The position numbers were made by a program, and so were the translations under genes. A stretch of 64,000 bases of DNA from Rebecca billardiae RCC1528 (taxonomy: Eukaryota > Haptophyta), in contig OZ251240.1 in the NCBI GenBank assembly GCA_965240325.2, positions 620,001 to 684,000 of the forward strand, written 5' to 3'. How positions within the stretch are numbered: position 1 is the first letter of the stretch; every line of letters begins with the position of its first letter. Of this stretch, positions 29,822-41,278 are shown piece by piece. Under the pieces are notes generated by a model. It worked only from the letters and a program-made list of their open reading frames with translations. It searched no databases and was not told where the DNA came from.

Positions 29822-29875
29822 CTCGCTCGCTCCCGATTCGCTCCCGGGTCCGGGAGCGAATCGGGAGCGAGCGAG
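29822..29875. other. Perfect 26-bp inverted repeat (2-nt centre)
   Basis: Arms 29822-29847 and 29850-29875 are exact reverse complements around GT. The arms contain CTCGCTCGCTCCC and GATTCGCTCCCGG. It lies 51 bp upstream of the start codon at 29771 (minus strand), hence in the 5' leader or promoter of that gene, where a long GC-rich hairpin could strongly affect transcription or translation. Confidence 0.9.
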
Positions 29876-30057
29876 TTATTGGCAGTACTATTATTACAAT
29901 AATAAGTACTGACAACTATTAATTAATACTACGTGGTTGGCAGTCCCCGCTGCCGGCGCGGGCTGCACGCTGCGCGCTCCGCCCTGCACCACGGGCCATA
30001 ATATACATATATGCATGCGCTGTATACGACGAACGCTGAGACCCGACAGCGCACACT

Positions 30058-32420
30058 TCACCGTGCGTCGTCAGTTGGAAACTCATCGTCGGCGTCGTCG
30101 TCATCGACGTCATCGTCATTGCCGCCGACCGCGCCAGGGACCCTGACGCTGCCGTCCGCAGCGGCCGCGTCAGTCATGGGGACGTCGCTGTCGGCGTCTC
30201 CAGCGCCATCGTCGTCGTCAGCACCGCCATCGGCACCATCGGCACCGTCGTCGTCACCGCCGCCCCCGTCGTCCCCATCGTCGTCGTCGTCGTTGTCGTC
30301 GTCGTTGTCATCGTCGTCGTCGTCGTCGTTGTCGTCATCGTCGTCGTCGTCGTCGTCGTTCTCTGCGCCCTTGCCGAGGCCGACGCGCGGCGCCGCCGGG
30401 GTCTTGCCTCCCGCGGCAGGTCGGGGCGCGAGGCTCGCTACGCCCTTGCCCAGGCCGGCTGCGGTCTTGCCAAGGCCCACAGGGGTCTTCCCCAGGCCCG
30501 CGGCCATCCTCGCCGCGCCCCCCGGCGTGCTGGCGAGCGATGTGCGCGGCACCTTGCCCCCGCCCGCGGAGGGCTCGCCGGTGCCATCGTCGTCGTCGTC
30601 GCCAAAGTCGTCGTCCTCCTCCTCGTCGTCGTCGTCGTCTGCGCCGCCCTCGTCGCCCTCTCCCTCCCCCTCGGCGTCGTCGTCGTCGTCATCGCCGTCG
30701 CCGTCCCCTTCGCCATCCCCGTCCGCGTCGTCATCCCCGTCGGCGTCGGCGTCGGCGTCCTCGTCCTCGGCGACGCCCTTGCCGCCCCTGGCCGCCACCG
30801 CTGCGAGGACTCGCTCGTTGTTGACAGACTTGCCTGCGGACGCGGCGGGAGAGGAGGCGGGGCGACGGCGGCGCGGGGTGAGCAGGCTGCCTGCCGCGTG
30901 CGCCACGCGCGCGCCACGCCCGCCTGCGACGCGACGCGCACACGCGCACACCGTGCGCTGGCTGGTGCTCGTCGAGCGCCGCCGTGCGCGCCTGCTGCAC
31001 CGCCGCAGCCGCCATCGCCTGTGCAGCCGCCGCGCGGGCGGGCACGCACGCGCGCGCGCCCAGGGCGGAGGGTGCGCCGTGTGGGTGAGGGTCCGTAGCC
31101 CGGGGCGTCCGCCCACGCGCCTCCCCCGCTCGCGCGCGCGTGCGCGCACTTGCGCATCATCCGCGATGTCGGCCAGTCCCGCCTCCATGCCCGCTGCATC
31201 TGCTTCAGCCTCCGCGCCCGCCGCGGCGGAGGCCGGCGCGGCCGCCCGCTGCGGCGCGCCCGCGCTCGCGGCGGGTTGCATGTCCCCTGCCCGCGGCTGG
31301 GTCGCGCCGGGTCCGGCGTCGGGCTCAGCGGCGCCGTCGGCTCGCGCCGGCTGCGCGGCGGCGCCAGCCGCCGCCCCAGATGCACCAGCGGGCGGCACCG
31401 CCCCAGCCGACGGCGCCGCCGCCGCCGCCGCCGCCTCCGCCGCCGCGCCACCATCGGCGCCGCCACCCGCCGCCCCGTCTCGGCCCCGGTGCCGGTCAAT
31501 CATCGCATCGAGCACCTTGTCAGCGGCGGCGGCTGCGCCATCGAGCGCAGCCGCGCGCGGCGGCTCCGCGTGCGTCGGGCCTGTCGGCGCTGCCACCTCG
31601 CCCGCACGCTCGACGCCGGGCTCGGCGGCCGCCGCGTGGGCAGCGCCAGCACCCGCCACGGCCGCGGGCGGCGGCGTTGGCTGCGGCGGCGGCGCCGCCG
31701 CCGCCGCCTCGCAACCGCCCGTGGCCTCGGCTGCGCTCTGATCGAACTGCTGCAGCACCGCGGCTATGCGCCCCTTGAAGCGCGCCTGGCGCGGTGAGGG
31801 CGGTCGCACGCACACACACACACACCGCGCGCGCGCACACACGGGGCTCACACGCCGCTTGCGCGGGCAGGCGGGATGCAGCGCGTGGCGGCCGAGGCGC
31901 GGGCGCGCACCAGCAGCCGCGCGGCCGCGAGGTGGACCGGGTGCGTGCCGCCGTTGAACGTGATGGCGTTGTCAAAGGTGAGGCACACGTCGCGGTTGAA
32001 CTCGTGCGGCGAGCTGTACGCCCCCTGCGCCAGCCTGCCCTTCACCGTGCCCAGGTCCATCGGCTGCGTGATCACCTCGAGGTACTCGGGCACGCCGAGC
32101 GCGACCGGGTCGACCGGCTCTGTGAAGAAGTAGACTTGCTTGTCCTTGAGGAGCATGTCGAGCGCCTTGCGGCACTCGTCGTGCCACGACCACGCCTTCT
32201 TGTCCGGCGTGCCGCCCTTCCGCTCGGGCAGCGCCGCGGGCTTCGGCGGCGCGAACGCGTCGACGACCTGCGGGAAGCGCCGCTCGATCTCGCGCAGCTC
32301 GTCGTCCGTGGGCTCGCGGAGGTTGCCCTCGCCGTCGTAGCGCAGCAGCACGTACGGGAAGCGGCGCTTGTCGGAGATCGAGCTGCCCGAGCGCCGCTTC
32401 TTCGCCTTCGAGCTGCTCAT
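30058..32420 (-). CDS. Bromodomain protein with long Asp/Glu-rich tail, 4 exons
   Basis: Exons 32420-31911, 31785-31150, 31018-30952 and 30833-30058 join in frame to 662 aa (donors GTGCGC, GTGCGC and GTGTGC; acceptors CAG). Residues 1-20 are a basic nuclear-localisation-like segment (SSSKAKKRRSGSS). The bromodomain covers about residues 85-180: YFFTEPVDPVALGVPEYLEV, the ZA-loop continuation ITQPMDLGTVKGRL, and LTFDNAITFNGG, where the acetyl-lysine-binding Asn lies in the FNG motif. Helix C is completed across the first intron. Exon 2 is Ala/Pro/Gly-rich. Exon 4 encodes long acidic runs (poly-D from GTC repeats on the plus strand) with GLGKT/GLGKG repeats between them. Acidic tails of this kind occur in histone chaperones and chromatin regulators. 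It probably reads acetylated histones in the nucleus; the partner complex is unknown. Confidence 0.82.
30230..30365 (-). repeat. (GTC)n coding microsatellite, poly-Asp
   Basis: An imperfect (GTC/GTT)n tract on the plus strand encodes poly-Asp with occasional Asn in the bromodomain protein. A similar tract occurs at about 30590-30760 (poly-Asp/Glu). Trinucleotide expansions here change acidic-tail length in frame. Confidence 0.85.
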
Positions 32421-32631
32421 CCCGCCCTCGCGAGCCGCGCGCCTGCGAGCGAGCCCTGCTCGCGCTGCAGGCTCGGCGTGCAGCGCCGCCACGCTGCGAG
32501 CTGCTACCGAGGACTTGCAAAGACGAGCGCAGCGGTCCGGGAGCTCGCGCCCGGACTGTGTTTCTAGCCGGAGGAGGGGCTGGCCAGTGCACGATGGCTG
32601 ACCTGCGGTGTTGACTACGACCGCCCTGTTT
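32421..32631. other. Spacer between cyclase gene 3' end and bromodomain gene start
   Basis: A 211-bp head-to-tail gap, both genes on the minus strand. It must hold the cyclase polyadenylation site and the bromodomain promoter. No AATAAA is evident. Confidence 0.5.
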
Positions 32632-33644
32632 CTACTCAGTGCTGGAGGGCAGCCTGGGTCGGACCTCCCCCTGTGCGCGGCGATGCCGACCGGCGAGCGG
32701 CACGTCGTCGTCGTCATCCTCCGTGTCGTCCACCTCCGCCACTCGCTGCGCCGGCTGCTGCGGCTTGGCCGCGCTGAGCGCGCGCGCGGCGTCGAGCGCG
32801 TTGGCTGCGCCGAGCGTGTGCGCGCGCAGCTCGGCGAGCAGCTGCTGCCCGAGCTCGGCGTCGCGCTCGTGCGCGCGCGCGCATGCGCCCGGCATGCACG
32901 CCCCGGGCGCACCGTGCCCCCGCGCCTCGTCGGCCCCGCCCGCTCCGGCCGCCGCCGCCGCGGGCTCGGGCTCAGCCGCGGGCGCGGCCGCCGGCAGCGG
33001 GTGCACCTCCGACGGCTTGGGCCGGCGTCGCGCGGCGCTGTTGCGGGGCGCGGCGCTCTGCGCCTCGGCCGACACGTCGCTCCCGTGCAGCGCGAGCAGC
33101 GCGCGCAGCCGCTCCCACTCGCGCCCGCACGCCGCCGCCGAGCGCGCGCACCTGCGCCAGAGCGCGCGCGCCTCGCGGCCGCGGCCGAGCACGGCGGCCA
33201 TCCTGCCTCTGTACAACAGGACGGCGGGCAGCGCGCGCGGGTCGAGGTGGGCGTGGCGCGCGTGCTGCATGGCGAGCGAGGCGCAGAGCGAGCGGAGCGT
33301 CGCCACGTCCGCCTCGCCGATCTCCCCGCCGCCGCCGCTCCCTCGCGCGCTGCCGCCGTCTGCGCGCAGCGCGGCGCCGCCGCTCGGCGCGCGGCCGCGC
33401 CGGCTGCTGTTGCTGCGCGCGTGCGCCGAGCTGGTGTCCAGGGCGTCGCGCGCGCGGCGGAGAGTGGCGAGCGGCGACGTGGCGGCGGGCGAGGGCGGCC
33501 GCGCGGCGTCCGCGCGCTCCCCGCCGCGCTCCCCGCCGCGCGACCACCAGGCCGCGCCCGGCCAGAGCGCTGCGCCGCCGCGCCGCACCGCGGCCGGTGC
33601 AAAGACAAGCGCGCCGCCGCCGCCGCCGCCGCCGCCGCTGGCGC

Positions 33645-33680
<36 letters not shown>

Positions 33681-36600
33681 GCGTCTCCTCGTGCTGCTCG
33701 AGCACCGACGCGCCCAGGTCGAGGAGCACGCCCACCCACTCGCGGCGCCACGTCTCCTGCATCGCCGTCGCCGACGCGGCCGCGGCCGCCGGGCCCCCCA
33801 GGCTGAGCGGCGGCTGCGGCGGCGGCGGCGGCTGCAGCGGCGGCGGCGGCGGCTCTGCGGCGCGCGCGCCGGCGAGACTGGCGCGCGCCGTGCCCCACAG
33901 CCAGCGCGCCGGCTCGGCGCGCGCGTGCGACCCGGCGCGCGCGGCGAGCCCCAGGCACGCCAGCAACGCCTGCACCCGCCCCCCGTGCGTGCGCGCGGCC
34001 GCGAGCGCCCGCAGCGCCTGAGCCTCAGTGCCCGTGGCCACACCTCCCAGCTGCGTCGCGGCGCTGAGCGCGCGCCGGCTCACGGCCCATGACGTTGGGC
34101 CGACGGCGCGGACGGCGCGGGCGCGGCGCGCCGCCGCGCGCGCGGCGGCGCCGCCGAGCTCGGCGGGCTTGGCGCCGCCGACGCCGCCGCGCTCGGCGGC
34201 GCCGCCGTCCGCGCCGTCCGCGCCCGCGCCGTCCGCGCCCGCGCCGTCCGCGCCCGCGCCGTCCGCGCCCGCGCCGTCCGCGCCGCAGAGAGCGAGTGTT
34301 AGCCGCGCCTCGCGCGCGCGCAGCAGGAGCAGGGCGCGCACCACGCGCGCCTCGGCGATGCGCGCGGCGAGCGCGGGCTCCGCCGCGCTCGCCTCCGCGC
34401 CGCCGCCCGCGCCGCCCATCCCCTCGAGCTGCGCGCACGCCGCAGCGCACTCGGCCGCGCGCCCCTGCCCAAGCGCGATCCATGCCGTGCGCGCGAGCGC
34501 GTGCGCGCGCGTCGCCATCTCCGCCGCGGCGCGCGCCGCGCGCTCGGCGCGCGCATACAGCGAGGCCGCGGCGCGCGCGGCCGCGGCGCTGCCGTCCGTG
34601 CGCACCACGCAGTCCGCGAGCGCGCACAGGCTCGGCGCGCCGCGCCACGGCTCGGCGTCCTGCGCGGCGGCGAGGCGGCGGCGAGGCGGCGCGCGCGAGC
34701 GCGCGGCGGCGCGCGCGGCGCGGCCGTGCCGAGGGCGGCGGCGGCGGCGGCGGCGGCGGCGGAGGGGCCGGATGCGCAGGGTCAGCGCGCGTGGCGGGCG
34801 CGGGCGCCGCGCGGGGCTCGGGGGGGCGCGCCGCGCGCGCGCGCATCCGAGTGTCGCCCGCGCGCAGTGCCCGCGGCGCGCGCGTCCCAGCGCGCCTCGG
34901 CCGCACGCGCACACACGGCACACGCGCACACACGGCACAGGCGCGCCCGCGCGCATGCCGTGTGCGCGTGCGTGCCTGTGCCGAGTGCGCGCCCCGAGCG
35001 CAGGCGCACAGCGCGTGCGCACAGCGCATGCGCACGCACCTGCTCCCACCGCCCGGCGACCTTGAGGCCGAGCTGCGCCGTCTGCACCGTCAGCGCCCAC
35101 CGGCGCAGCGGTGAGTCCACCAGCGCGCCCGCCAGCTCAGCGAGGCTGTCGGAGGCCACGCGCGCGTCCGCCGCAAAGTCGGTGCGCAGCAGGGCGCACC
35201 GCAGCTCGAGTGCGCGCAGGCACGCGTGCAGCGCGCGCGCCCAGTCGCCCGCGCGGTGCGCGCACGCCGCGCACGCGCGGTACGCCTCGATCGCCTGCGC
35301 CGTCGAGTGGCGCTGCGCGGCGGAGGGCGTGGAGTCGTGCACGCGCAGCGCGGCCTGCGCGCGCCGCGCGCGCGCAGGCGCGGGCGCGGGTGGTCGCGCG
35401 CGTCAGGCGCACTGGCGCGCGGCGCGTGGCGCGTGGCGGCGGCGCCCGACCGCCGTGGCGGCGGCGCGGCGGCGGCGGCGGCGGCGGCGCGCGGCGCGCG
35501 CACCAGCGCGTGCCGCTCGGCGCCGCTGGCCATCTGTCGGTGCAGCTGCGCGCCCACGTCGAGCGCCAGCCTGGCCAGCTGCGGCGGCGAGCGCGGCAGC
35601 AGCTCCAGAGGCGGGTGGCCCGAGAGGGCGAGCGCGTGCTCGAGGTGGGCGATGCCGGCGCCGTGCTCGCCGACGCCCAGGGAGGCGATGCCGAGGCCGT
35701 GCAGCGCGCGCACGCGCGCGCGCGCGAGCTCGCGCCCTTGCTCCGCGCCGGGGCTTGTTGGGCTCGGCGGGAGGCGCGGCGCGGAGGCGGCGCGCGCGCG
35801 GAGCGGCGCGCGCGCGCCGCCGGCCGCGCCCCGCCCGCCCGTCGCCGTCCGCGGCAGCGCGCCGTGCCGGCTGCCGAGCGGTCCGGCCGCCCAGCCGCGC
35901 GCGCCGGCCGCGGCGCGCGCCGCGGGCTGGGCGCCGCCCGTGTCGCTGCCCGTGCTCGAGATCGTGCCCGAGATCGAGCGCGGCGTGAGGGAGGGCACGC
36001 GCGTGGGCGACGGCGCGCGCTTCGGCGACGCGCCCGGCCGCCAGGGCAGCTGCAGCCCGCGCCACGCGTGCGAGGAGCCGAGGGCAGGAGCGGGCGGCGG
36101 CGCGCCCAGGTCGGCGCCCGCGCCGGCGGCGCCGCCTCCGCCGTCCAGCAGAGCCGCCGCCACCTCCGCCTGCTCCAGCGCCGCCTCGAGCAGCGCCTTC
36201 GCCTCCGCGCACGCGCCGCGCGCAAGCGAGTGCTCACCCGCCAGCAGCAAGTAATGCCCAGCCGCCTCCGGGCTGTCCGCGTGCGCATAGTGCACGCCGA
36301 TGAGCGCGTACGAAGCGTCCGTCGCGCGGTACGAGGTGGCGAGCACGTTGGCAGCAGCCGCGTGCATCACGCGCCGCTGCGCGCGCGTGAGCAGCGAGTA
36401 GCACACGAGCCGCACCGCGCGCGCGGGGAAGTAGTAGTCCGAGTCCACGGAGTCTGCGCCGTCGCCGCCGTCTGCGCCGAGACCGCCGCCGTGCTCGGCG
36501 GGCGCGCACGCGGCCAGGAAGCCCAGGGCGACCAAGGTGTCCAGGTCGCGCGCCACGCTCGCATCCGGGTCGTCCCCGACGTCGTCCGCGTCCGCGTCGG

Positions 36601-39137
36601 CGTCGGAGGCGTGGTGCGCGAGCTGGGCCTCGCCGCGCTCCGCGCCGCCGCCGTCGGCGCCGCGCCGCCGCCTCGCCGCGCCCGCCGCGCCGCCCTGCCC
36701 GCCGCCGCCGCCGAGCGAGGACGCCGGGCACATGGCGGCCACGACGTCGGCGGAGAAGGTCTCGCCCAGCACCGCGGCCGCCTTGAGAAGCATGCGGTGC
36801 CGCGGCGAGAGTCGGTCGATGCGCGCGGCGGTCATCGAGCGCATCAGCGCCGAGATTGTATCTGAAAGCAGCTCGGAGAGCGACGGGTCGGCCGCGTGCG
36901 CGCCGCCGCCCGCGCGCGCGGCCGCGGCGGCCGCCGCCGCCGCGCCGACCGCCGTGCCCGCGCGCGGCGGCGCCGCGCCGAGCGCCGCGCCGCCGCTCGC
37001 CTGCAGCCGCACAAGCCGGCCGAGCGCGCCGGCGTAGCTGCCGCCCGCGCCCGCGCCGAGCCCGCCGCCGAGCTGCACGTCGGGCGCGGAGCCGCTGCTC
37101 CCGGCGCGCAGCACGCGCGGCGGCTGGCCCCCGTCGAGCGAGCCCGCGCGCTCGGCGGCGAGGGCAGGCGTGCCGCCGCCGCCGCCGCTGCGGCGGCCGT
37201 CTGGCGAGCCGCCGTCGGCGTGTGCCGGCGCGGCGGGCGGCTCGTCGTTCGCCGGGCCGCACAGAATCGCCACCTCCTCCGCTATCTGCAGCACCACCAT
37301 CGCGTTGCCGCCCGCCACGGCGTCCATGTCGCGCGCCGCCGCCTCGAGCACGCGCGCCACTGCGCTCGGCGGCGGCGCGGCGCCGCCGCCCGCCGCCGCA
37401 CACGCCGCAGCCGCCGCCGCCTTTGGAGCGGGCGGCCGTGTGTGGCCCGCCAGCCCCGCCCAGCCCGCCCCGGGCTCGTCCGAGCCCGGCCCGTCGCCGC
37501 CGCCGCCGCCGCCGCCGTCGGGCGCGAGCACGCCGTCCGCGCTGCCTACGCTGAGCTCGCTGCCGTGGCGGCTGAACGCCGCCGCGCTCCGCCGCCCGCC
37601 GCCGCCGCCGCCGCCCGCTGACGAGCGGCCCGCCACAGAGGCGCGCCCGCCGCCGCCGCCGCCGTCGGGCCCGGGGCCAGCGCTCGAGTCGCGCGAGCGC
37701 GCCGGCCGCGGCGCGAGCAGACGCTCAAGCCCAAGTGCGCGCCTGCGCTCCTCCGGCACGCGCGCGCACACCGCGGCGCGCAGCAGCTCGAGAGCGTCGG
37801 CGTGGCCGAGCGGCCGCAGCGTGAGCGTGTGCGCGTGCAGCCGGCGGCGGATCGCGCGCAGCCGGTCGTGGTGCACGTGTCCCGCGCCGATCGGGCGCGC
37901 GCCGATAACGAGGCGCAGCGCGCCCGCCGCGCCCGCCGCCGCCGACGGCGACGCTCCCGCGGAGCTCGTCGGCGCCGCGCCGCCGCGCGCGCTCCGCACC
38001 GCGCCCAGCACTCGGAAGGTGGCGGTGTCGAGCTGGTGCGCGTCATCCACCAGCAGCAGCAGGGAGCCTGAGGTGCGCAGCGCGGCCGCCTCGATCACCG
38101 CGACGATGAGCTCGTGCAGCGCGAGCTGGCGCGCGGCAGGGGAGAGTGCGCGCGTCTCGGCGCGCTCGGGGATGGGCAGCGACAGGAGCGCGCCGAGCAG
38201 GGAGGCGTGCGCGAGCAACGACGGCCGCCGCGCAAACAGACTCGCCGCGCCCGCAGCGCCGCGCGCCGACGCGTCCGCCCACGCGCGCGCGCCGGGCGCG
38301 AGCGTGCGCGCGGGCGGCGCGGATGAGGCGGCCGCGCCGAGGCCGGACTCCTCCAGCCCCAGCCCCAGCCCCAGCGCCAGCCCCGCCGTCGGCGGCGCGC
38401 CGTCATCCGAGCCCGCGGCGGCGGGCGCGTGCTCCGCCGCACCGCCGCCGTCCGCCCGCTCCGAGTTGGCGGGCGAGCACACGTGCCTCGGCGTGAGCCG
38501 CGCGCCGCTCCGGTGTCGGCCGAGCGAGCCAGCGCTGCGTTCCCACGCGCCGTCCGCGCCGCCGCCGCCGCCGCCGTCTGCGCCGCCGCCGCCGCCACCG
38601 CCACGGCCGCCGTCGCCCTCGTCGGCGTCGCAGTAGCTGCTCACGGAGATGCGAGGCGAGTCGTCAGCGGACGCACCGCCGCCGAGGCCGAGCAGGGCGG
38701 ACCCATCGTGCGGGCGCGCGCCGCCCGAGCCGGCCGCGCCGCCGCCGCCGGCCTGCCCGGGCCACTGCTGCTTCGCGTCGGTGGGGAGGCGGATGAGCGG
38801 CGAGGTGCGCTCGAAGGTGATGATGCGCGGCTGCAGCACCGACATGCCCGACATCGAGTGCGACCGGCGCTTCGTGCGCCGCCGCTCGCCGCCCGCGCTG
38901 CCACCCGCGCCGCCGCTCGCGCCCGCCGCAGCGGGCGGTGCGGAGGAGGCGCCATCGCCCTCCGACGGGGCTTCGAGCGGCGGGCGCTCACGCTGCGCGA
39001 AGGAGCCGCTGGCCGAGGCTGCAAAGTCGCCACCGTGGCTCTCGCCCTCGCCGCCCTCGCTGCCCTCCATGCCCTCGCCGCCGAGCGCGGGTGCGGCGTG
39101 CATGCCGGCCTGGCGCGCCGCAGCGCCGCCCGCCGCC

Positions 39138-39173
<36 letters not shown>

Positions 39174-41247
39174 TACGGCGCGCCGCGCGACACCTCGCTG
39201 CGCCGCCTGCCCGCGTCCTGCTGCTTGCGGTGCGCCAGCCGCAGCAGGTCCGCGTACGTGTCCGCCATCGCGCTCAGCTGCAGCAGCTGCTTCGCGATCA
39301 GCCGCGCGCCATGGAACGGCGTGGCGTGGAAGCTCGGGTGCGCGCGCACAAGCACGGTGGTCGCGCTGAGGCTCTCGCGCGCGGCGCGGCCGCAGTGGGC
39401 GAGGATGGCGGACTTGCCCGTGCCGGCCTCGCCGAGGACGAGGAGCGCGCTCGCCTCGACGCCGGGTCGCTCGGCGCCCTCCCCGCCCGCCGCGCCGCGC
39501 GGCACGCCGCCCGACGGCGCGCCCACCCGCTGCGCCAGCCACCAGCGCACCGACACCATCTCCGCCTCTCGGCCAATCAGAGGGAGCGCGGGCGCGCCGC
39601 TCGCCGCCGACGCGGCTGCCGGCGCCTCGAGGCGGAGCTCGTCGTGCTCGAGGCGGAAGCTGGGCGTGTGCGCGTGGAAGAGGCCGTCGATTCCCTTCAG
39701 GCTCAGCGCCGTCGTCTCCGGCCGGAAGCGCACGCGCTCGCGCGCCAGCCGCTGCGTGTCACGGTCCACGAGCACCCCAACGTGGGAGGCTGGCTGCGCC
39801 GCCGCCGCGCACATCAGCCGGGCGGAGAGGTTGACAGTTGGCCCGTTGCACGTGAACTCGCAGCGCTGCTTGCCGCCCACGGGGCCGCAGAACACGTCGC
39901 CCGTCGTGATCCCGATCGACGCGCGCAGCTGCCTCGCGCCGCGGCCGAGCTCGAGCTCGGCGCCGCCGGGCGACGCGCCGGCCGCCGCCGCCGAGCCGTC
40001 GGCGGAGGCGGCCGGCGCGGCCGGCGCCGGCCTGAGCATCGACGAAGCGAGGCGCAGCCGGCCGACGTGCTGCTGCAGCGTGAGCGCGGCCTCGACGGCG
40101 CGGCAGGCGTCGTCGCCCTGCCGCACGAGCCCGAACGCGCAGAGGAAGTGCGTCCCCTTGTCGTCGCAGATCATGCGCAGCACCGCTCCCTTGAAGAAGA
40201 GCACCACCCTCTGCACGCAGCTCACGAGCGACTGCAGCGATTCAAACGCGCCGCGCGCCGGCTTCGCCATGAAGTCGAGGCGCGAGGGCAGCTTGACGAA
40301 CATGACGGAGAGCGTCTGGAACTCGGCGAGCCACTCGGACGGTAGCCCCGCGTCCACGCGCTGGCTCACGATCGGGCAGACCAGCGAGGCCAGCGCCGTC
40401 TCGCCGCGGTCCGCGAGCCGCGTGTGCGTCGCGAGCAGCAGCGCGCGACGCGCGGCACTCGGCAGCTGCTCCTGCTCCCGCGGTGCCCGCTGCGCCGCCG
40501 CCGCCATGCCTGCGGCGTCGTGCGCGTCCGCCTCGCTCGCGCCGCGCTCGTCGTCGCCGACGCCGCTCGCGCGGCTGGTCGCACGCTCCGCGCCCGCGCC
40601 CGCCGTCTGCAGCGGCCACTGCCGGCGCTCATTGCGCCGCAGCGCCGCGCGCCACCGCGCCGCCGCCGGAGGCGTGACACGCGAGAGCAGTGTGGGCAGG
40701 TGGCGCGCGGGCGAGGAGCTTGCCTCTCCGCCGCTGCCGCCCCAGCCGGGGCCAGCGCCGCCGCCCGAGTCGACGCTGCCGGCCGACGCACGTTCCGCCG
40801 CCTGCCCGCCCCTCGCGCCGCTGCCGCCGCCGCCGCCGCCGCCCGATTCGGCCGCGGCGCCGGCGTCTCCCTCCCACTGGCGCGAGATCTCGAGTAGCTC
40901 GCGGCAGCCGTCCGACTCGGCGGTGGGCGCGCCGAGCCGCGCCTGCCGCCAGCCGCCGACCACGCGCGCCACCGCCCTCGACACGAACACGTGGCCGGCG
41001 CTCGTGGCAGCCATCGCCCTGTTCATCTCGTCGAGCGCATCTCCCGCAATCACGTCCAGATACTGCGAGGAGTTGCCGCCGAGCACAAAGAGACGGGCGG
41101 CGCCGAGGCCCACGCCGGCGTGCAGACGCAGCGAGTGGCCGGCGATCGCCTCGTGCCGGTCGAACGAGGCCATCAGCAGGCTGAGGCAGCGGAGTGCCGT
41201 GTGCACCGTGCGCGCGTTGTTGGCGGCGGCGGCTGCCGAGCCGCGCG

Positions 41248-41278
<31 letters not shown>

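Noticed and set aside
32608-34092. Long plus-strand frames opposite cyclase exon 3
   Set aside because: Shadows of Ala/Arg-rich exon 3. The minus frame continues the spliced TPR-like region.
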